Shown: in pieces, positions 46,553 to 55,791 of the stretch
How the letters are laid out: each line of letters opens with the position of its first letter
Numbering within the stretch: the stretch's first letter is position 1
DNA from: an uncultured Algibacter sp.
GTDB lineage: Bacteria; Bacteroidota; Bacteroidia; Flavobacteriales; Flavobacteriaceae
NCBI GenBank assembly: GCA_947499935.1
Contig: CANMQH010000008.1
Coordinates: forward strand, 62,001-126,000
Length of the DNA: 64,000 nucleotides
Direction: 5' to 3'
The notes under the pieces: model-generated
Database searches by the model: none
Told to the model about the DNA's origin: nothing
What the model saw: only the letters and a program-made list of their open reading frames with translations
Made by a program: the position numbers and the translations under genes

Positions 46553-47815
46553 ATGCTACGCATGAAATCTCGAATTTTAAATAAAATATCCTTTGCTTTA
46601 ATTTTATTAATTGCTTTTCAAAATTGCTCTAATAATGATGATAAAGGCTCTGAAGAAACTATAACTAAATGTGAAAATGGTTTCGCAGGTATATACCCTT
46701 GTAATGGATACGATTTGTTGGCAAACATACCTACATCTAGATTAACATCAGATGTTAGTGTAACACTAGTATCTGTAAACGGTAATGATATTTGGGGATG
46801 GACAGATGCATTAAATGGAAACGAATATGCCATAGTTTGTACTACCAATAGTGCGGCTTTTGTTAATATTACCGACCCTATAAACCCAATCATTTTAGGC
46901 AGAATTGATACAGAAACTGTTGATAATTCTTGGCGTGATGTAAAAGTATACAAAGACCATGCTTTTATTGTCGCAGATAATGCAGGTGCTCATGGTATGC
47001 AGGTTTTTGATTTAACAAGACTTAGAAACGTAGCTAATCCTCCAGAAGTTTTTACACCAGATTTTGTATATGATGGTATTGGCAGCTGTCATAATATTTT
47101 TATAAATGAAGATGAAGGTGTCGCTTATTTAGTGGGGTGCGATGTATTTAGTGGAGGACCTGTTTTTATTGATATTAGCAACCCTACCAATCCTACCCAG
47201 CTAGGGGCTTATGCAAACGATGGCTATTCTCACGATGCACAAGTAGTAACTTATAATGGACCAGATACCGATTACACAGGCAAACAAATTTATATAGGTA
47301 GTAATGGTAATCGGTTTGGCACTAACAAAGTGGTTATTCTTGATGTTACAGATAAAACTAACCCTGCATTTATTGCAGATGTGAGCTATCCCAACCCAGG
47401 TTTTGCACATCAAGGTTGGTTTACAGAAGATATGACACATTTTATTTTTGGAGATGAATTGGATGAAACCAATAATGGCACCAATACAAGAACACTTGTT
47501 TTTAATTTAACAGATTTGGATGCTCCAGTTTTATCCTCAACGTATCTGGGTCCAACATTAGCAGTAGATCATAATGGTTATGTAAAAAGGGATACTTACT
47601 ACCTAGCAAATTATAGAGCAGGTTTAAGAGTTTTAGATATCTCAAATATTAGCGCTCCAACAAATAGTATGATAGAAATAGGGTTTTTTGATACTTATCC
47701 TGATAATGATGATGCAAATTTTGATGGTGTTTGGAGTGTTTATCCATACTTTCCAAGTGGTAATATTGTTATAAACGATATTAATCGTGGCTTATTTATT
47801 ATTAAGAAAAGCTAA
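46553..47815 (+). CDS. Choice-of-anchor B (LVIVD-repeat) lipoprotein
   Basis: 420 residues; either the first ATG or that at 46562 precedes a lipoprotein signal (ALILLIAFQNCSNNDD). The body is an LVIVD-type beta-propeller: repeats such as AAFVNITDPINPIILG, GMQVFDLTRLRNVAN, PVFIDISNPTNPTQLG, VVILDVTDKTNPAFI and GLRVLDISNISAPT, with HQGWFTEDMTHFIFGDE typical of choice-of-anchor B proteins. It is exported and lipid-anchored. It is the first of four tightly spaced genes leading to MbnP- and MbnH-like proteins. Substrate or partner unknown. Confidence 0.9.
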   Translation: MLRMKSRILNKISFALILLIAFQNCSNNDDKGSEETITKCENGFAGIYPCNGYDLLANIPTSRLTSDVSVTLVSVNGNDIWGWTDALNGNEYAIVCTTNSAAFVNITDPINPIILGRIDTETVDNSWRDVKVYKDHAFIVADNAGAHGMQVFDLTRLRNVANPPEVFTPDFVYDGIGSCHNIFINEDEGVAYLVGCDVFSGGPVFIDISNPTNPTQLGAYANDGYSHDAQVVTYNGPDTDYTGKQIYIGSNGNRFGTNKVVILDVTDKTNPAFIADVSYPNPGFAHQGWFTEDMTHFIFGDELDETNNGTNTRTLVFNLTDLDAPVLSSTYLGPTLAVDHNGYVKRDTYYLANYRAGLRVLDISNISAPTNSMIEIGFFDTYPDNDDANFDGVWSVYPYFPSGNIVINDINRGLFIIKKS

Positions 47816-47829
47816 CTGAATAAAAAATC

Positions 47830-49170
47830 ATGCCCCATTCTTATAAACTTACCCTAATAGTATACCTAGCCTTGGTCGTATTTTGTGGATGTTCTAAAAC
47901 AGAAGACAATATAGACCCAAACCCAGTTACTAATAATATAGCACTAGATTTTGTAAAAACTTTAGGAGGCTCAAAAAATGAAAGCGCACAATCTATAACA
48001 AAAACCTTAGATGGCGGGTATGCCATTTTAGGCTACGCGCAAAGTATGGATGGCGACGTTACAACTAAAACTAATGAATCTTTTGATTATTGGTTATTAA
48101 AATTTGACCAAAACCATATATTACAATGGCAAAAAACGTATGGGGGTAGTGATGATGATAGAGGTAGTGATATTATACAAACCACCGATGGCGGTTTTGC
48201 ATTAATTGGATTTAGCCAAAGTAACGATGGTGATTTAAACGAAAATGCTGGAAATGACGATTTCTGGGTAACTAAACTAAATGCCTCTGGTAATATTATT
48301 TGGCAAAAAACATTTGGATTTCTAGGCACAGACTCTGGGTTATCCATAATTCAAACACATGATGATGGATTTCTGGTAACAGGTATTTTAGATGTTACTG
48401 CATCTAATGGACAAGGTAAAAATAGTAGTGTTTTACATGCAGGGGGTGATTACTGGGCCATAAAACTAGATGCTTTAGGCGAAAAAGAATGGAGCAAATT
48501 TTACGGAGGGTCTCTTTCTGATACACCTTTTGATGTCATTCAAACCAAAGATAATGGTTATATCATTATAGGCTCTTCAGACAGTAACGATGTCGATATA
48601 ACAAACAATAAAGGCGCCTATGATTTTTGGATTATTAAAATATCCGAAACGGGCACTTTGCTCTGGGAAAAATCCTTTGGAGGCAAAGAAATTGACGAAG
48701 CTCATGCCATTACAAGTACTGCCGATGGTAATTACATTATTGTAGGAGATACTAGAAGTAATGATTTAGACGTGTCTAACAACAAAGGTGTAGCCGATGT
48801 GTGGATTATTAAAATATCCCCCATGGGCGAACTTATATGGGAAAAAACATTTGGTGGCACTAGTTTTGATGCTGGACGCTCAATCTCAAAAACCCAAGAC
48901 GATGGCTTTATAATTTCAGGAAATTCTAGAAGTGCTAATGGGGATGTTTCAAGCAATAGCGGACAAAACGATGCTTGGATTCTAAAAATTGACAATCAAG
49001 GGAGTTTAAAATGGCAAAAATCCTTTGGAGGTTCTAATATTGATTTTGCAAAAAACGCCATTCAGCTTAACGATAATAGTATTATTGGGGTTGGAGAATC
49101 TAGCAGCTCTAATGCTGATATTATTAATAACAAAGGATTTTCAGATCTATTAATCTTTAAAATAAAATAA
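47830..49170 (+). CDS. Seven-repeat beta-propeller lipoprotein
   Basis: 446 residues with a lipobox in LALVVFCGCSKTED. Seven repeats of about 52-57 residues follow, each with a consensus like TFGGSxxDxAxSI, then TxDGGYIIxGxSxSNDGD and DxWIIKIxxxGxLxWEK. Start of repeats, by text: TLGGSKNE, TYGGSDDD, TFGFLGTD, FYGGSLSD, SFGGKEID, TFGGTSFD and SFGGSNID. Seven units predict a closed propeller filling the whole mature protein. It lies 14 bp after the LVIVD gene and 6 bp before the MbnP-like gene. No catalytic residues are seen; a surface binding or scaffold role is possible. Confidence 0.88.
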   Translation: MPHSYKLTLIVYLALVVFCGCSKTEDNIDPNPVTNNIALDFVKTLGGSKNESAQSITKTLDGGYAILGYAQSMDGDVTTKTNESFDYWLLKFDQNHILQWQKTYGGSDDDRGSDIIQTTDGGFALIGFSQSNDGDLNENAGNDDFWVTKLNASGNIIWQKTFGFLGTDSGLSIIQTHDDGFLVTGILDVTASNGQGKNSSVLHAGGDYWAIKLDALGEKEWSKFYGGSLSDTPFDVIQTKDNGYIIIGSSDSNDVDITNNKGAYDFWIIKISETGTLLWEKSFGGKEIDEAHAITSTADGNYIIVGDTRSNDLDVSNNKGVADVWIIKISPMGELIWEKTFGGTSFDAGRSISKTQDDGFIISGNSRSANGDVSSNSGQNDAWILKIDNQGSLKWQKSFGGSNIDFAKNAIQLNDNSIIGVGESSSSNADIINNKGFSDLLIFKIK

Positions 49171-49176
49171 TTTAAA

Positions 49177-49935
49177 ATGAAAACAGTTTTTTCTATGCTT
49201 TTAACGCTTTTGCTAGTATGTACATCATGCGGTAATGACGACAACTCTACTATACAAGCTACAAATATTACATTTAACTTCAACCATGACTGGGATGGTA
49301 ATCAAGTTACAAATACAAATTTTAACACGTTAGATTTTACCAATGAAAATGGTGAAAAAATGAGTATTACCAAACTACGATATCTAATTTCAGATATTGT
49401 ATTTACTGACGAGAACGACATAGAAACCAGAATAGATGGCTACAACTTAGTTGATGTAACCAATGCTGAAGGTTTATCGTTTACAGCGACTAGCGGTCTT
49501 GCTAATGGAACCTATAAAAATGTATCATTTACATTTGGGTTCAATAATAATGATAATTACCAAAATTACACCGATTTAAATTCGGCATCATGGAATGTTC
49601 CTAGTATGCTAGGCGGAGGTTATCATTTTTTGCAATTGGAAGGCAAATTTATAGATAGCACTAATGATGAGGTAGGCTATGCATATCATGCCATAAGGGC
49701 GGTTGATAATTCGGTAAGTCCACAAAAATTTCAAGACACTTTTTTTGAAGTTAATTTAGGTGAAGTCACCATTTCAAACAATACTGTTTTCAATATAAAC
49801 ATGAATATAGCCGAATGGTTTAAAGGTCCAAATACATGGGATTTAAATGTACTTAATAATATGCTTATGCCAAATTTTGATGCGCAAGTTATGATGTTTG
49901 AAAACGGACAAAATGTATTCAGTCTAGAACCCTAA
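49177..49935 (+). CDS. MbnP-family protein (lipoprotein)
   Basis: 252 residues with a lipobox (LLLVCTSCGNDD). The mature domain follows the MbnP family: NITFNFNHDWDGNQV near the start, MSITKLRYLISDIVF, TYKNVSFTFGFN, the WNVPSMLGGGYHFLQLEGKF block with its conserved Trp and His, and AYHAIRAV. MbnP proteins were first linked to methanobactin/copper operons; in that system the partner di-haem MbnH oxidises a Trp of MbnP to kynurenine, creating a copper site. Here an MbnH/MauG-type gene follows 12 bp downstream. Candidate modified Trp residues lie in HDWDGN and AEWFKGPNTWDLN. Confidence 0.9.
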   Translation: MKTVFSMLLTLLLVCTSCGNDDNSTIQATNITFNFNHDWDGNQVTNTNFNTLDFTNENGEKMSITKLRYLISDIVFTDENDIETRIDGYNLVDVTNAEGLSFTATSGLANGTYKNVSFTFGFNNNDNYQNYTDLNSASWNVPSMLGGGYHFLQLEGKFIDSTNDEVGYAYHAIRAVDNSVSPQKFQDTFFEVNLGEVTISNNTVFNINMNIAEWFKGPNTWDLNVLNNMLMPNFDAQVMMFENGQNVFSLEP

Positions 49936-49947
49936 TAATTTTATACA

Positions 49948-51015
49948 TTGAGACATTGGTTAGCATATGCTAAAGTTCTTATTGTTTTTATTTGCATTTC
50001 GTGTTCAAATGAAGACACAGCACAATACACGCCCACACCAACGCAATTACAAATCCCTAAATTATTTGAAGATAATATTTTAAACCCTGTTATTCCTCTA
50101 AATAACCCACAAACTGTAGAAGGTATTTCCCTTGGCAAAAAATTATTTTTCGACCCTATTTTATCTAGAGACAACACAATAGCCTGTGCAGATTGCCATA
50201 ATCCAAAGCATGCTTTTACCGATCCTAACAGATTTAGCGATGGTGTTGATGGTCTTTTAGGCTCACGAAACTCAATGCCACTTTTTAACCTAGCATGGAA
50301 TTACGACGAAAAATTCTTTTGGGACGGTAGTTCTTTTAGTATAGAACATCAAGCTTTTGCTCCAGTAACAAATCCTATTGAAATGGCTAATACTTGGCCT
50401 ACAGTTGAAGAAAAACTTATACAGCATCCAGAATATCCAGAGCTATTTAAACAAGCTTTTGGAGCATCAACAATAGATTCTACTCTTGTCACTAGAGCAA
50501 TAGCACAATTTGAACGCACTTTAATTTCATCTAATTCAAAATTTGATAAACACCTCCTTGGTGAAACCACTTTAACGTCTGAAGAGCTTAATGGATTTAA
50601 TGTTTTTATGGACGAAACTCGAGGTGACTGCTTCCATTGCCATGGCAGCGACAAGAATCCGTTGTGGACCGACAACGCTTTTCATAACAACGGTTTAGAT
50701 AATACATTTACAGATTTAGGCTTAGGTAATATAACAGGTGACCCTGCGGATAATGGCAAATTTAAATCGCCCTCACTTAGAAACCTAGCTTTTACAGCAC
50801 CCTACATGCACGATGGTAGGTTTCTAACACTTGAAGATGTTATTAATCACTACAGCGAAGGCTTAAAAAACTCTCCAACTATAGATCCATTAATGAAGAA
50901 AGTAGCTCAAGGTGGTGTTCGTTTAACTTCAAAAGACAAGGCCGATTTAAAGGCTTTTCTTTTAACACTTACTGATCAAGAATTTATAAGCAATCCCAAC
51001 TTTATCAGTCCATAA
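49948..51015 (+). CDS. Di-haem cytochrome c peroxidase/MauG-family protein, MbnH-like
   Basis: 355 residues from a TTG start, which gives a lipoprotein signal (AKVLIVFICISCSNED). Two c-type haem sites are present: CADCH at residues 80-84 and CFHCH at 228-232. The FKSPSLRNLAFTAPYMHDGRF segment is typical of the bacterial peroxidase/MauG family. Next to an MbnP-family gene the most likely role is MbnH-like oxidation of Trp in that partner; ordinary H2O2 peroxidase is the alternative. It is the last gene of the operon. Confidence 0.9.
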   Translation: MRHWLAYAKVLIVFICISCSNEDTAQYTPTPTQLQIPKLFEDNILNPVIPLNNPQTVEGISLGKKLFFDPILSRDNTIACADCHNPKHAFTDPNRFSDGVDGLLGSRNSMPLFNLAWNYDEKFFWDGSSFSIEHQAFAPVTNPIEMANTWPTVEEKLIQHPEYPELFKQAFGASTIDSTLVTRAIAQFERTLISSNSKFDKHLLGETTLTSEELNGFNVFMDETRGDCFHCHGSDKNPLWTDNAFHNNGLDNTFTDLGLGNITGDPADNGKFKSPSLRNLAFTAPYMHDGRFLTLEDVINHYSEGLKNSPTIDPLMKKVAQGGVRLTSKDKADLKAFLLTLTDQEFISNPNFISP

Positions 51016-51080
51016 TAAAAAGCTATAAAACTATATGCTAATATAATGTTAGGTTGTGTGGTAATCCATGACTTATATTG

Positions 51081-51088
51081 TATATTTG
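51081..51088 (+). promoter_or_regulatory. Candidate promoter for the suf operon
   Basis: TATATTTG matches TAnnTTTG. A TTG at 51054-51056 lies about 24 bases upstream, near the -33 spacing. The sufA ATG is at 51153, so a leader of roughly 55-60 bases is expected. The first suf genes follow without another candidate. Confidence 0.52.
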
Positions 51089-51152
51089 TGCTCTATTTAG
51101 AAACCGTCTTAATAGAATACGCTAAGACATTCTAAATCTAATAATTAATGAT

Positions 51153-51482
51153 ATGATTAAAGTTTCTGAAACAGCTAAGAAAAAAGTTATCGAGCTTATG
51201 CAAGATGGCGGCTATAGCCCTACCCAAGATTTTGTACGTGTTGGTGTTAAAAGCGGTGGTTGTTCTGGTTTATCTTACGACTTAAAATTTGATAAGGAAA
51301 ACCAAGAAGATGATAAAGTGTTTGAAGATAATGATATAAAAATTATTGTGGACAAAAAAAGTTTCCTTTACCTAATTGGTACTACACTTGAGTATTCGGG
51401 TGGTCTAAACGGAACAGGATTTGTTTTTAACAACCCAAATGCAAACCGTACTTGTGGTTGTGGCGAATCATTTTCCTTATAA
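51153..51482 (+). CDS. sufA: SufA/HesB-type iron-sulfur carrier
   Basis: 109-residue A-type carrier that receives and passes on Fe-S clusters. The three conserved cysteines are in GGCSGLSYDL and the C-terminal TCGCGESF. Size and motif spacing are normal. It leads the suf operon, followed by sufB 53 bp later. Confidence 0.95.
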   Translation: MIKVSETAKKKVIELMQDGGYSPTQDFVRVGVKSGGCSGLSYDLKFDKENQEDDKVFEDNDIKIIVDKKSFLYLIGTTLEYSGGLNGTGFVFNNPNANRTCGCGESFSL

Positions 51483-51535
51483 AAGCACACCCCAATCCTC
51501 TCCAAAAAGAAGGCGCTTTCAAATAGTAAAAAATT

Positions 51536-52984
51536 ATGAGTAAATATACAGAAGACGATTTAAGAGAAGAATTAAAAACCAAGGAATACGAATATGGTTT
51601 TTATACCGATATAGAATCTGATACATTCCCAAATGGCTTAAATGAAGATATTGTGCGTGCTATTTCTAAAAAGAAAGAAGAACCACAATGGATGACCGAC
51701 TGGAGGCTGGAAGCCTTTAGAATTTGGAAAGATATGGAAGAACCAGAGTGGGCTAATGTACACTATAAAAAGCCCGACTTTCAAGCAATTGCATATTATT
51801 CAGCTCCTGCATCTATAGATCCTAATAAAACATTAGACGATGTAGATCCAGATTTGCTAGCGATGTATAAAAAGCTAGGAATTTCAATCGATGAGCAAAA
51901 AAAAATGAATAACGTTGCGATGGATATTGTGGTAGATTCTGTTTCAGTTGCAACAACTTTCAAAAAAACTTTAGGAGAAAAAGGTATTATTTTCATGAGT
52001 ATCTCTGAAGCTATAAAAGAGCATCCAGAATTGGTGAAGAAATATATTGGGACTGTGGTTCCAACAAAAGATAATTTTTATGCCGCATTAAATTCAGCGG
52101 TATTTAGCGATGGCTCGTTTTGTTATATTCCAAAGGGTGTTAGATGTCCAATGGAGCTTTCTACGTACTTTAGAATTAATCAAGGAGGAACAGGACAATT
52201 TGAGCGTACTTTGCTTATTGCAGACGAAGATAGTTATGTTAGTTATTTAGAAGGTTGTACTGCACCAAGTAGAGATGAGAACCAGTTACATGCAGCTGTT
52301 GTAGAGCTTATTGCTTTAGATGGTGCCGAAATTAAATACTCAACTGTTCAAAACTGGTATCCAGGAAATGCCGAAGGTAAAGGAGGTGTATTCAACTTTG
52401 TTACAAAAAGAGGCATCTGCGAAAAAAATGCAAAAATATCTTGGACACAAGTAGAAACTGGTAGTGCCGTAACTTGGAAATATCCAAGTTGTATTTTAAA
52501 AGGCGACAACTCCGTTGGCGAGTTTTACTCTATAGCAGTAACCAACAATTTCCAACAAGCAGACACAGGTACCAAAATGGTTCATTTGGGTAAAAACACG
52601 AAATCAACCATTATTTCAAAAGGGATTTCTGCGGGCAAATCGCAAAATAGTTATCGTGGTTTAGTGCAAATAAATTCGCGCGCAGAAAATGCTCGTAATT
52701 TTTCGCAATGTGATAGTTTACTTATGGGTAATGAATGTGGTGCACACACATTTCCATACATTGAGGCAAAAAACAAATCAGCTAAAATAGAGCACGAAGC
52801 TACAACCAGTAAAATTGGAGAAGACCAAATCTTTTACTGCAACCAACGTGGTATAGATACAGAAAAAGCTATTGCTTTAATTGTAAATGGATTTAGTAAA
52901 GAGGTTTTAAACAAACTCCCTATGGAGTTTGCCGTAGAAGCTCAAAAATTATTAGAGATAAGCTTAGAAGGTAGTGTTGGTTAA
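51536..52984 (+). CDS. sufB: Fe-S cluster assembly scaffold SufB
   Basis: 482 residues; forms SufBC2D, the scaffold on which clusters are built in the cytoplasm. Diagnostic stretches are [60 protein letters not shown], and [20 protein letters not shown]. The length is that of the usual cyanobacterial and Bacteroidota type. A small hairpin starts at its stop codon, and an unrelated lipoprotein gene is inserted before sufC. Confidence 0.98.
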   Translation: MSKYTEDDLREELKTKEYEYGFYTDIESDTFPNGLNEDIVRAISKKKEEPQWMTDWRLEAFRIWKDMEEPEWANVHYKKPDFQAIAYYSAPASIDPNKTLDDVDPDLLAMYKKLGISIDEQKKMNNVAMDIVVDSVSVATTFKKTLGEKGIIFMSISEAIKEHPELVKKYIGTVVPTKDNFYAALNSAVFSDGSFCYIPKGVRCPMELSTYFRINQGGTGQFERTLLIADEDSYVSYLEGCTAPSRDENQLHAAVVELIALDGAEIKYSTVQNWYPGNAEGKGGVFNFVTKRGICEKNAKISWTQVETGSAVTWKYPSCILKGDNSVGEFYSIAVTNNFQQADTGTKMVHLGKNTKSTIISKGISAGKSQNSYRGLVQINSRAENARNFSQCDSLLMGNECGAHTFPYIEAKNKSAKIEHEATTSKIGEDQIFYCNQRGIDTEKAIALIVNGFSKEVLNKLPMEFAVEAQKLLEISLEGSVG

Positions 52985-53012
52985 TGCTTTCTCAATCAAA
53001 ATTAAGCATTAA
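52981..53012 (+). other. Hairpin at the sufB stop codon
   Basis: TTAATGCTT (52981-52989, including the sufB TAA) pairs with AAGCATTAA (53004-53012). There is no T run after it, so it is more likely an mRNA stability or processing element than a terminator. Confidence 0.5.
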
Positions 53013-53094
53013 AAACTATCAAAAAAAGTAATTTTTTAATAAAGTAAACGTTGTTTGGAGTGTAAATCAATAACTTCAATAAACTAAAATCAAA

Positions 53095-53499
53095 ATGAAA
53101 AAAACACTTTTTATCGCATGTATTATGCTAATAAGCATAGCTTGCAAGAACGAAAACAAATCAAATCAGGAAGAGACTCTAGTCGATAATATAGAAAACC
53201 AAAGTGATGACTTAACACTTATAAAGGGTGAGTTTGTTTATTATGATGATGCAGCAGTATTACAGTCATATGACGAAATTTATGGTGTATTCATAACAGA
53301 CAAAATGCTAGAACTTAGCAAACAAGCCCAGGCTCATAAAAAATTACCAACCGATATGGTTTTAGTAGAAGTTAAAGCCAAAGTTACTAAACAAAAAGAC
53401 GAAAAAATCCTTTGGGATAATAAAGCCGAAATTATTGAAATATTAAGTGTTTCGGCTATAGATAAAGAAAACAACAATATAGTAAAATTAGGAAAATAA
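53095..53499 (+). CDS. Small lipoprotein inserted in the suf operon
   Basis: 134 residues with a lipobox ([16 protein letters not shown]) and an acidic N-terminal linker. The mature domain is small and beta-rich ([18 protein letters not shown], then [18 protein letters not shown]). I recognise no family and see no Cys/His metal sites after the lipid anchor. It ends 4 bp before sufC, so it is surely co-transcribed; a role in iron-sulfur assembly is not implied by its location in the envelope. Confidence 0.8.
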   Translation: MKKTLFIACIMLISIACKNENKSNQEETLVDNIENQSDDLTLIKGEFVYYDDAAVLQSYDEIYGVFITDKMLELSKQAQAHKKLPTDMVLVEVKAKVTKQKDEKILWDNKAEIIEILSVSAIDKENNNIVKLGK

Positions 53500-53503
53500 T
53501 AGG

Positions 53504-54256
53504 ATGTTAAAAATTAACGATTTACACGCTAGTATTGAAGATAAAAGTATCTTAAAAGGTATTAACCTTGAAGTGAAAGCAGGAGAAGTTCATGCTATTA
53601 TGGGGCCCAATGGTTCTGGAAAAAGCACATTAGCCTCTGTAATTGCAGGAAAAGAAGATTACGAAGTTACCAAAGGTAATATTACGCTAAATAACGAAGA
53701 TATAGATGAATTGGCGGCCGAAGAGCGTGCTCATAAAGGCATTTTCTTATCATTTCAATATCCTGTTGAAATTCCAGGAGTATCCGTTACTAACTTTATA
53801 AAAACTGCCATAAACGAAACGCGTAAAGCTAAGGGTTTAGAAGATATGCCTGCTAAAGAGATGCTTAAGCTTATTCGAGAAAAATCGGAGCTTCTAGAAA
53901 TTGATCGTAAATTTTTATCACGATCTTTAAACGAAGGTTTTTCTGGTGGAGAGAAAAAACGTAATGAGATTTTTCAAATGGCTATGTTAGAACCTAAATT
54001 AGCTATTTTAGACGAAACAGATTCTGGTTTAGATATTGATGCCTTACGCATTGTTGCCAATGGTGTTAACAAACTAAAAAGCAAAGACAATGCTGTAGTC
54101 GTTATTACGCATTACCAACGCTTATTAGACCATATTGTACCAGATTTTGTACATGTACTTTATAATGGTAGGATTGTGAAATCTGGAGGAAAAGAGCTCG
54201 CTCACGAATTAGAAGAAAAGGGTTACGATTGGATTAAAGAAGAAGTAAACGCCTAA
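53504..54256 (+). CDS. sufC: Fe-S assembly ATPase SufC
   Basis: 250-residue ABC-type ATPase of the SufBC2D complex. Walker A is GPNGSGKST (residues about 34-42), the signature is [12 protein letters not shown], Walker B is [16 protein letters not shown] and the H-loop His is in VITHYQR. It belongs to the soluble SufC group, recognisable by DETDSGLD. Starts 4 bp after the small lipoprotein gene. Confidence 0.98.
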   Translation: MLKINDLHASIEDKSILKGINLEVKAGEVHAIMGPNGSGKSTLASVIAGKEDYEVTKGNITLNNEDIDELAAEERAHKGIFLSFQYPVEIPGVSVTNFIKTAINETRKAKGLEDMPAKEMLKLIREKSELLEIDRKFLSRSLNEGFSGGEKKRNEIFQMAMLEPKLAILDETDSGLDIDALRIVANGVNKLKSKDNAVVVITHYQRLLDHIVPDFVHVLYNGRIVKSGGKELAHELEEKGYDWIKEEVNA

Positions 54257-54259
54257 AAG

Positions 54260-54362
54260 AATGTTTATGCAGTAGGTATTTTACTTATATACTACAGTAA
54301 ACATTAAAATATAAAATATTAGTAAACAGTCCATCACTTAGTTCTCATTTATAAAAACTAAG
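54260..54362 (+). other. Two hairpins in the sufC-sufD spacer
   Basis: AATGTTTA (54260-54267) pairs with TAAACATT (54298-54305), with inner GTAG/CTAC pairs. A second stem CTTAGTT/AACTAAG spans 54337-54362. Neither is followed by a long T run. They lie in the largest gap (131 bp) within the core suf genes. Confidence 0.4.
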
Positions 54363-54387
54363 ATTGTGTACTGAAAACTGAATAACA

Positions 54388-55701
54388 ATGGATTTAAAAG
54401 AAAAATTAGTATCATCCTTTTTGGTATTTGAAGATAATGTAAATGAAGATACCTTTATTCACGATATTAGAAATAATGCCATAAAATCATTTGAAGAAAA
54501 AGGCTTTCCTACTAAAAAAGAAGAAGCTTGGAAATACACCTCTTTAAATAAAATATTAAAAGAAGATTATAGCGTTTTTCCAAAACAAGAAAACGCTATA
54601 GAATATCGCGATGTTAAAAAATATTTTATAGATGATATAGATACATACAAAATTGTATTTATAGATGGCAAATATTCATCACATTTATCACAAACCACAC
54701 ATGATGGTATAGATGTATGTTTAATGTCTTCGGCATTAAGCAAACCAAAATATCGTTTAATTATAGAAAATTACTTTAATAAAGCAGCTACTAAAGATAG
54801 CTTGTCGTCTTTAAATACAGCATTTTCTAGTGAGGGTGCATACATCCATATTCCAAAAAATAAACTGGTAGAAAAACCTATACAAATTGTACATTTTTCA
54901 ACAGGAAACGAATCTGCAACCTTTTTACAACCACGTAACTTAATTGTTGTAGACGAGAATTCGCATGTGCAAATAATAGAGCGTCATCAAAGTTTAACTA
55001 AAAACCCAGTTTTAACTAACAGTGTTACCGAAATTTTTGCAGACAAACGTGCCTTTGTAGATTATTACAAAATACAGAATGATAATACCAATGCTTCCTT
55101 AATAGACAATACCTATATTAAACAACAGCAAGAAAGCATAGCATCTGTACACACTTTTGCATTTGGTGGCAAGTTAACACGAAATAACTTAAACTTTTAT
55201 CAAGAAGGAGAGCGCATAGATTCTATTTTAAAAGGCGTTACCATTATTGGCGATAAGCAACATGTAGACCATAATACTTTAGTACATCATATAGAACCAA
55301 ATTGCGAGAGCCACCAAGATTACAAAGGTATTTTTGGAGAGAACGCTACAGGCGTTTTTAACGGTAAAATTATTGTAGAAAAAGAAGCTCAAAAAACGAA
55401 TGCCTTTCAATCAAATAATAACATATTAATTAGTGACAAGGCAACTATAAACACCAAACCTCAACTAGAAATTTTTGCCGATGATGTAAAATGCTCACAC
55501 GGTTGTACCATTGGTCAATTAGACGAAAGCGCTATGTTTTACATGCAATCTCGCGGTATTCCAGAAAAAGAAGCCAAAGCTCTTTTAATGTATGCCTTTA
55601 GCAACAATGTATTAAACTCGGTAAAAATATCCGAAATCAAACAACGTATTACCAAGATTATCGCTAATAAATTGGGCGTTAATATAGGGTTCGATTTATA
55701 A
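54388..55701 (+). CDS. sufD: Fe-S cluster assembly protein SufD
   Basis: 437 residues, partner of SufB in the scaffold. Diagnostic are the N-terminal GFPTKKEEAWKYTSLNKIL, the beta-helix core with NFYQEGERIDSILKGVTI, KGIFGENATGVFNGKIIVE, and the C-terminal DDVKCSHGCTIGQLDESAMFY and MQSRGIPEKEAKALL. Order and length match other Bacteroidota. Confidence 0.97.
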   Translation: MDLKEKLVSSFLVFEDNVNEDTFIHDIRNNAIKSFEEKGFPTKKEEAWKYTSLNKILKEDYSVFPKQENAIEYRDVKKYFIDDIDTYKIVFIDGKYSSHLSQTTHDGIDVCLMSSALSKPKYRLIIENYFNKAATKDSLSSLNTAFSSEGAYIHIPKNKLVEKPIQIVHFSTGNESATFLQPRNLIVVDENSHVQIIERHQSLTKNPVLTNSVTEIFADKRAFVDYYKIQNDNTNASLIDNTYIKQQQESIASVHTFAFGGKLTRNNLNFYQEGERIDSILKGVTIIGDKQHVDHNTLVHHIEPNCESHQDYKGIFGENATGVFNGKIIVEKEAQKTNAFQSNNNILISDKATINTKPQLEIFADDVKCSHGCTIGQLDESAMFYMQSRGIPEKEAKALLMYAFSNNVLNSVKISEIKQRITKIIANKLGVNIGFDL

Positions 55702-55711
55702 AATTTTTATT

Positions 55712-55780
55712 AGGAGCTCATCCCGCTTTCGGCAGTCGCTCTCTGCGAAGAGCTCCAACAAATGCCTCAATCGGGGCTAG
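55712..55780 (+). repeat. Dispersed mosaic intergenic repeat, copy 2
   Basis: Distinctly more GC-rich than its surroundings. It contains GGAGCTC (55713-55719) pairing with GAGCTCC (55750-55756), CCCGCTTTCGGCAGTCGCT, and ends AAATGCCTCAATCGGGGCTA. The block order matches 19659-19733 (GAAGCTATTTCC, TGCTTTCCG and CAATCAGGGCTA). An in-frame ATG inside it (55762) makes a spurious ten-residue extension of sufS. Confidence 0.7.
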
Positions 55781-55791
55781 ACTTACTTGCT

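Noticed and set aside
47950..49140. Regular internal repeats, considered as CRISPR or tandem DNA repeats
   Set aside because: The repeat is about 165 bp, in frame, diverged at DNA level and conserved at protein level, as expected for a beta-propeller.
55762..55791. N-terminal extension of SufS
   Set aside because: The ten codons derive from the GC-rich intergenic repeat and precede the conserved start.
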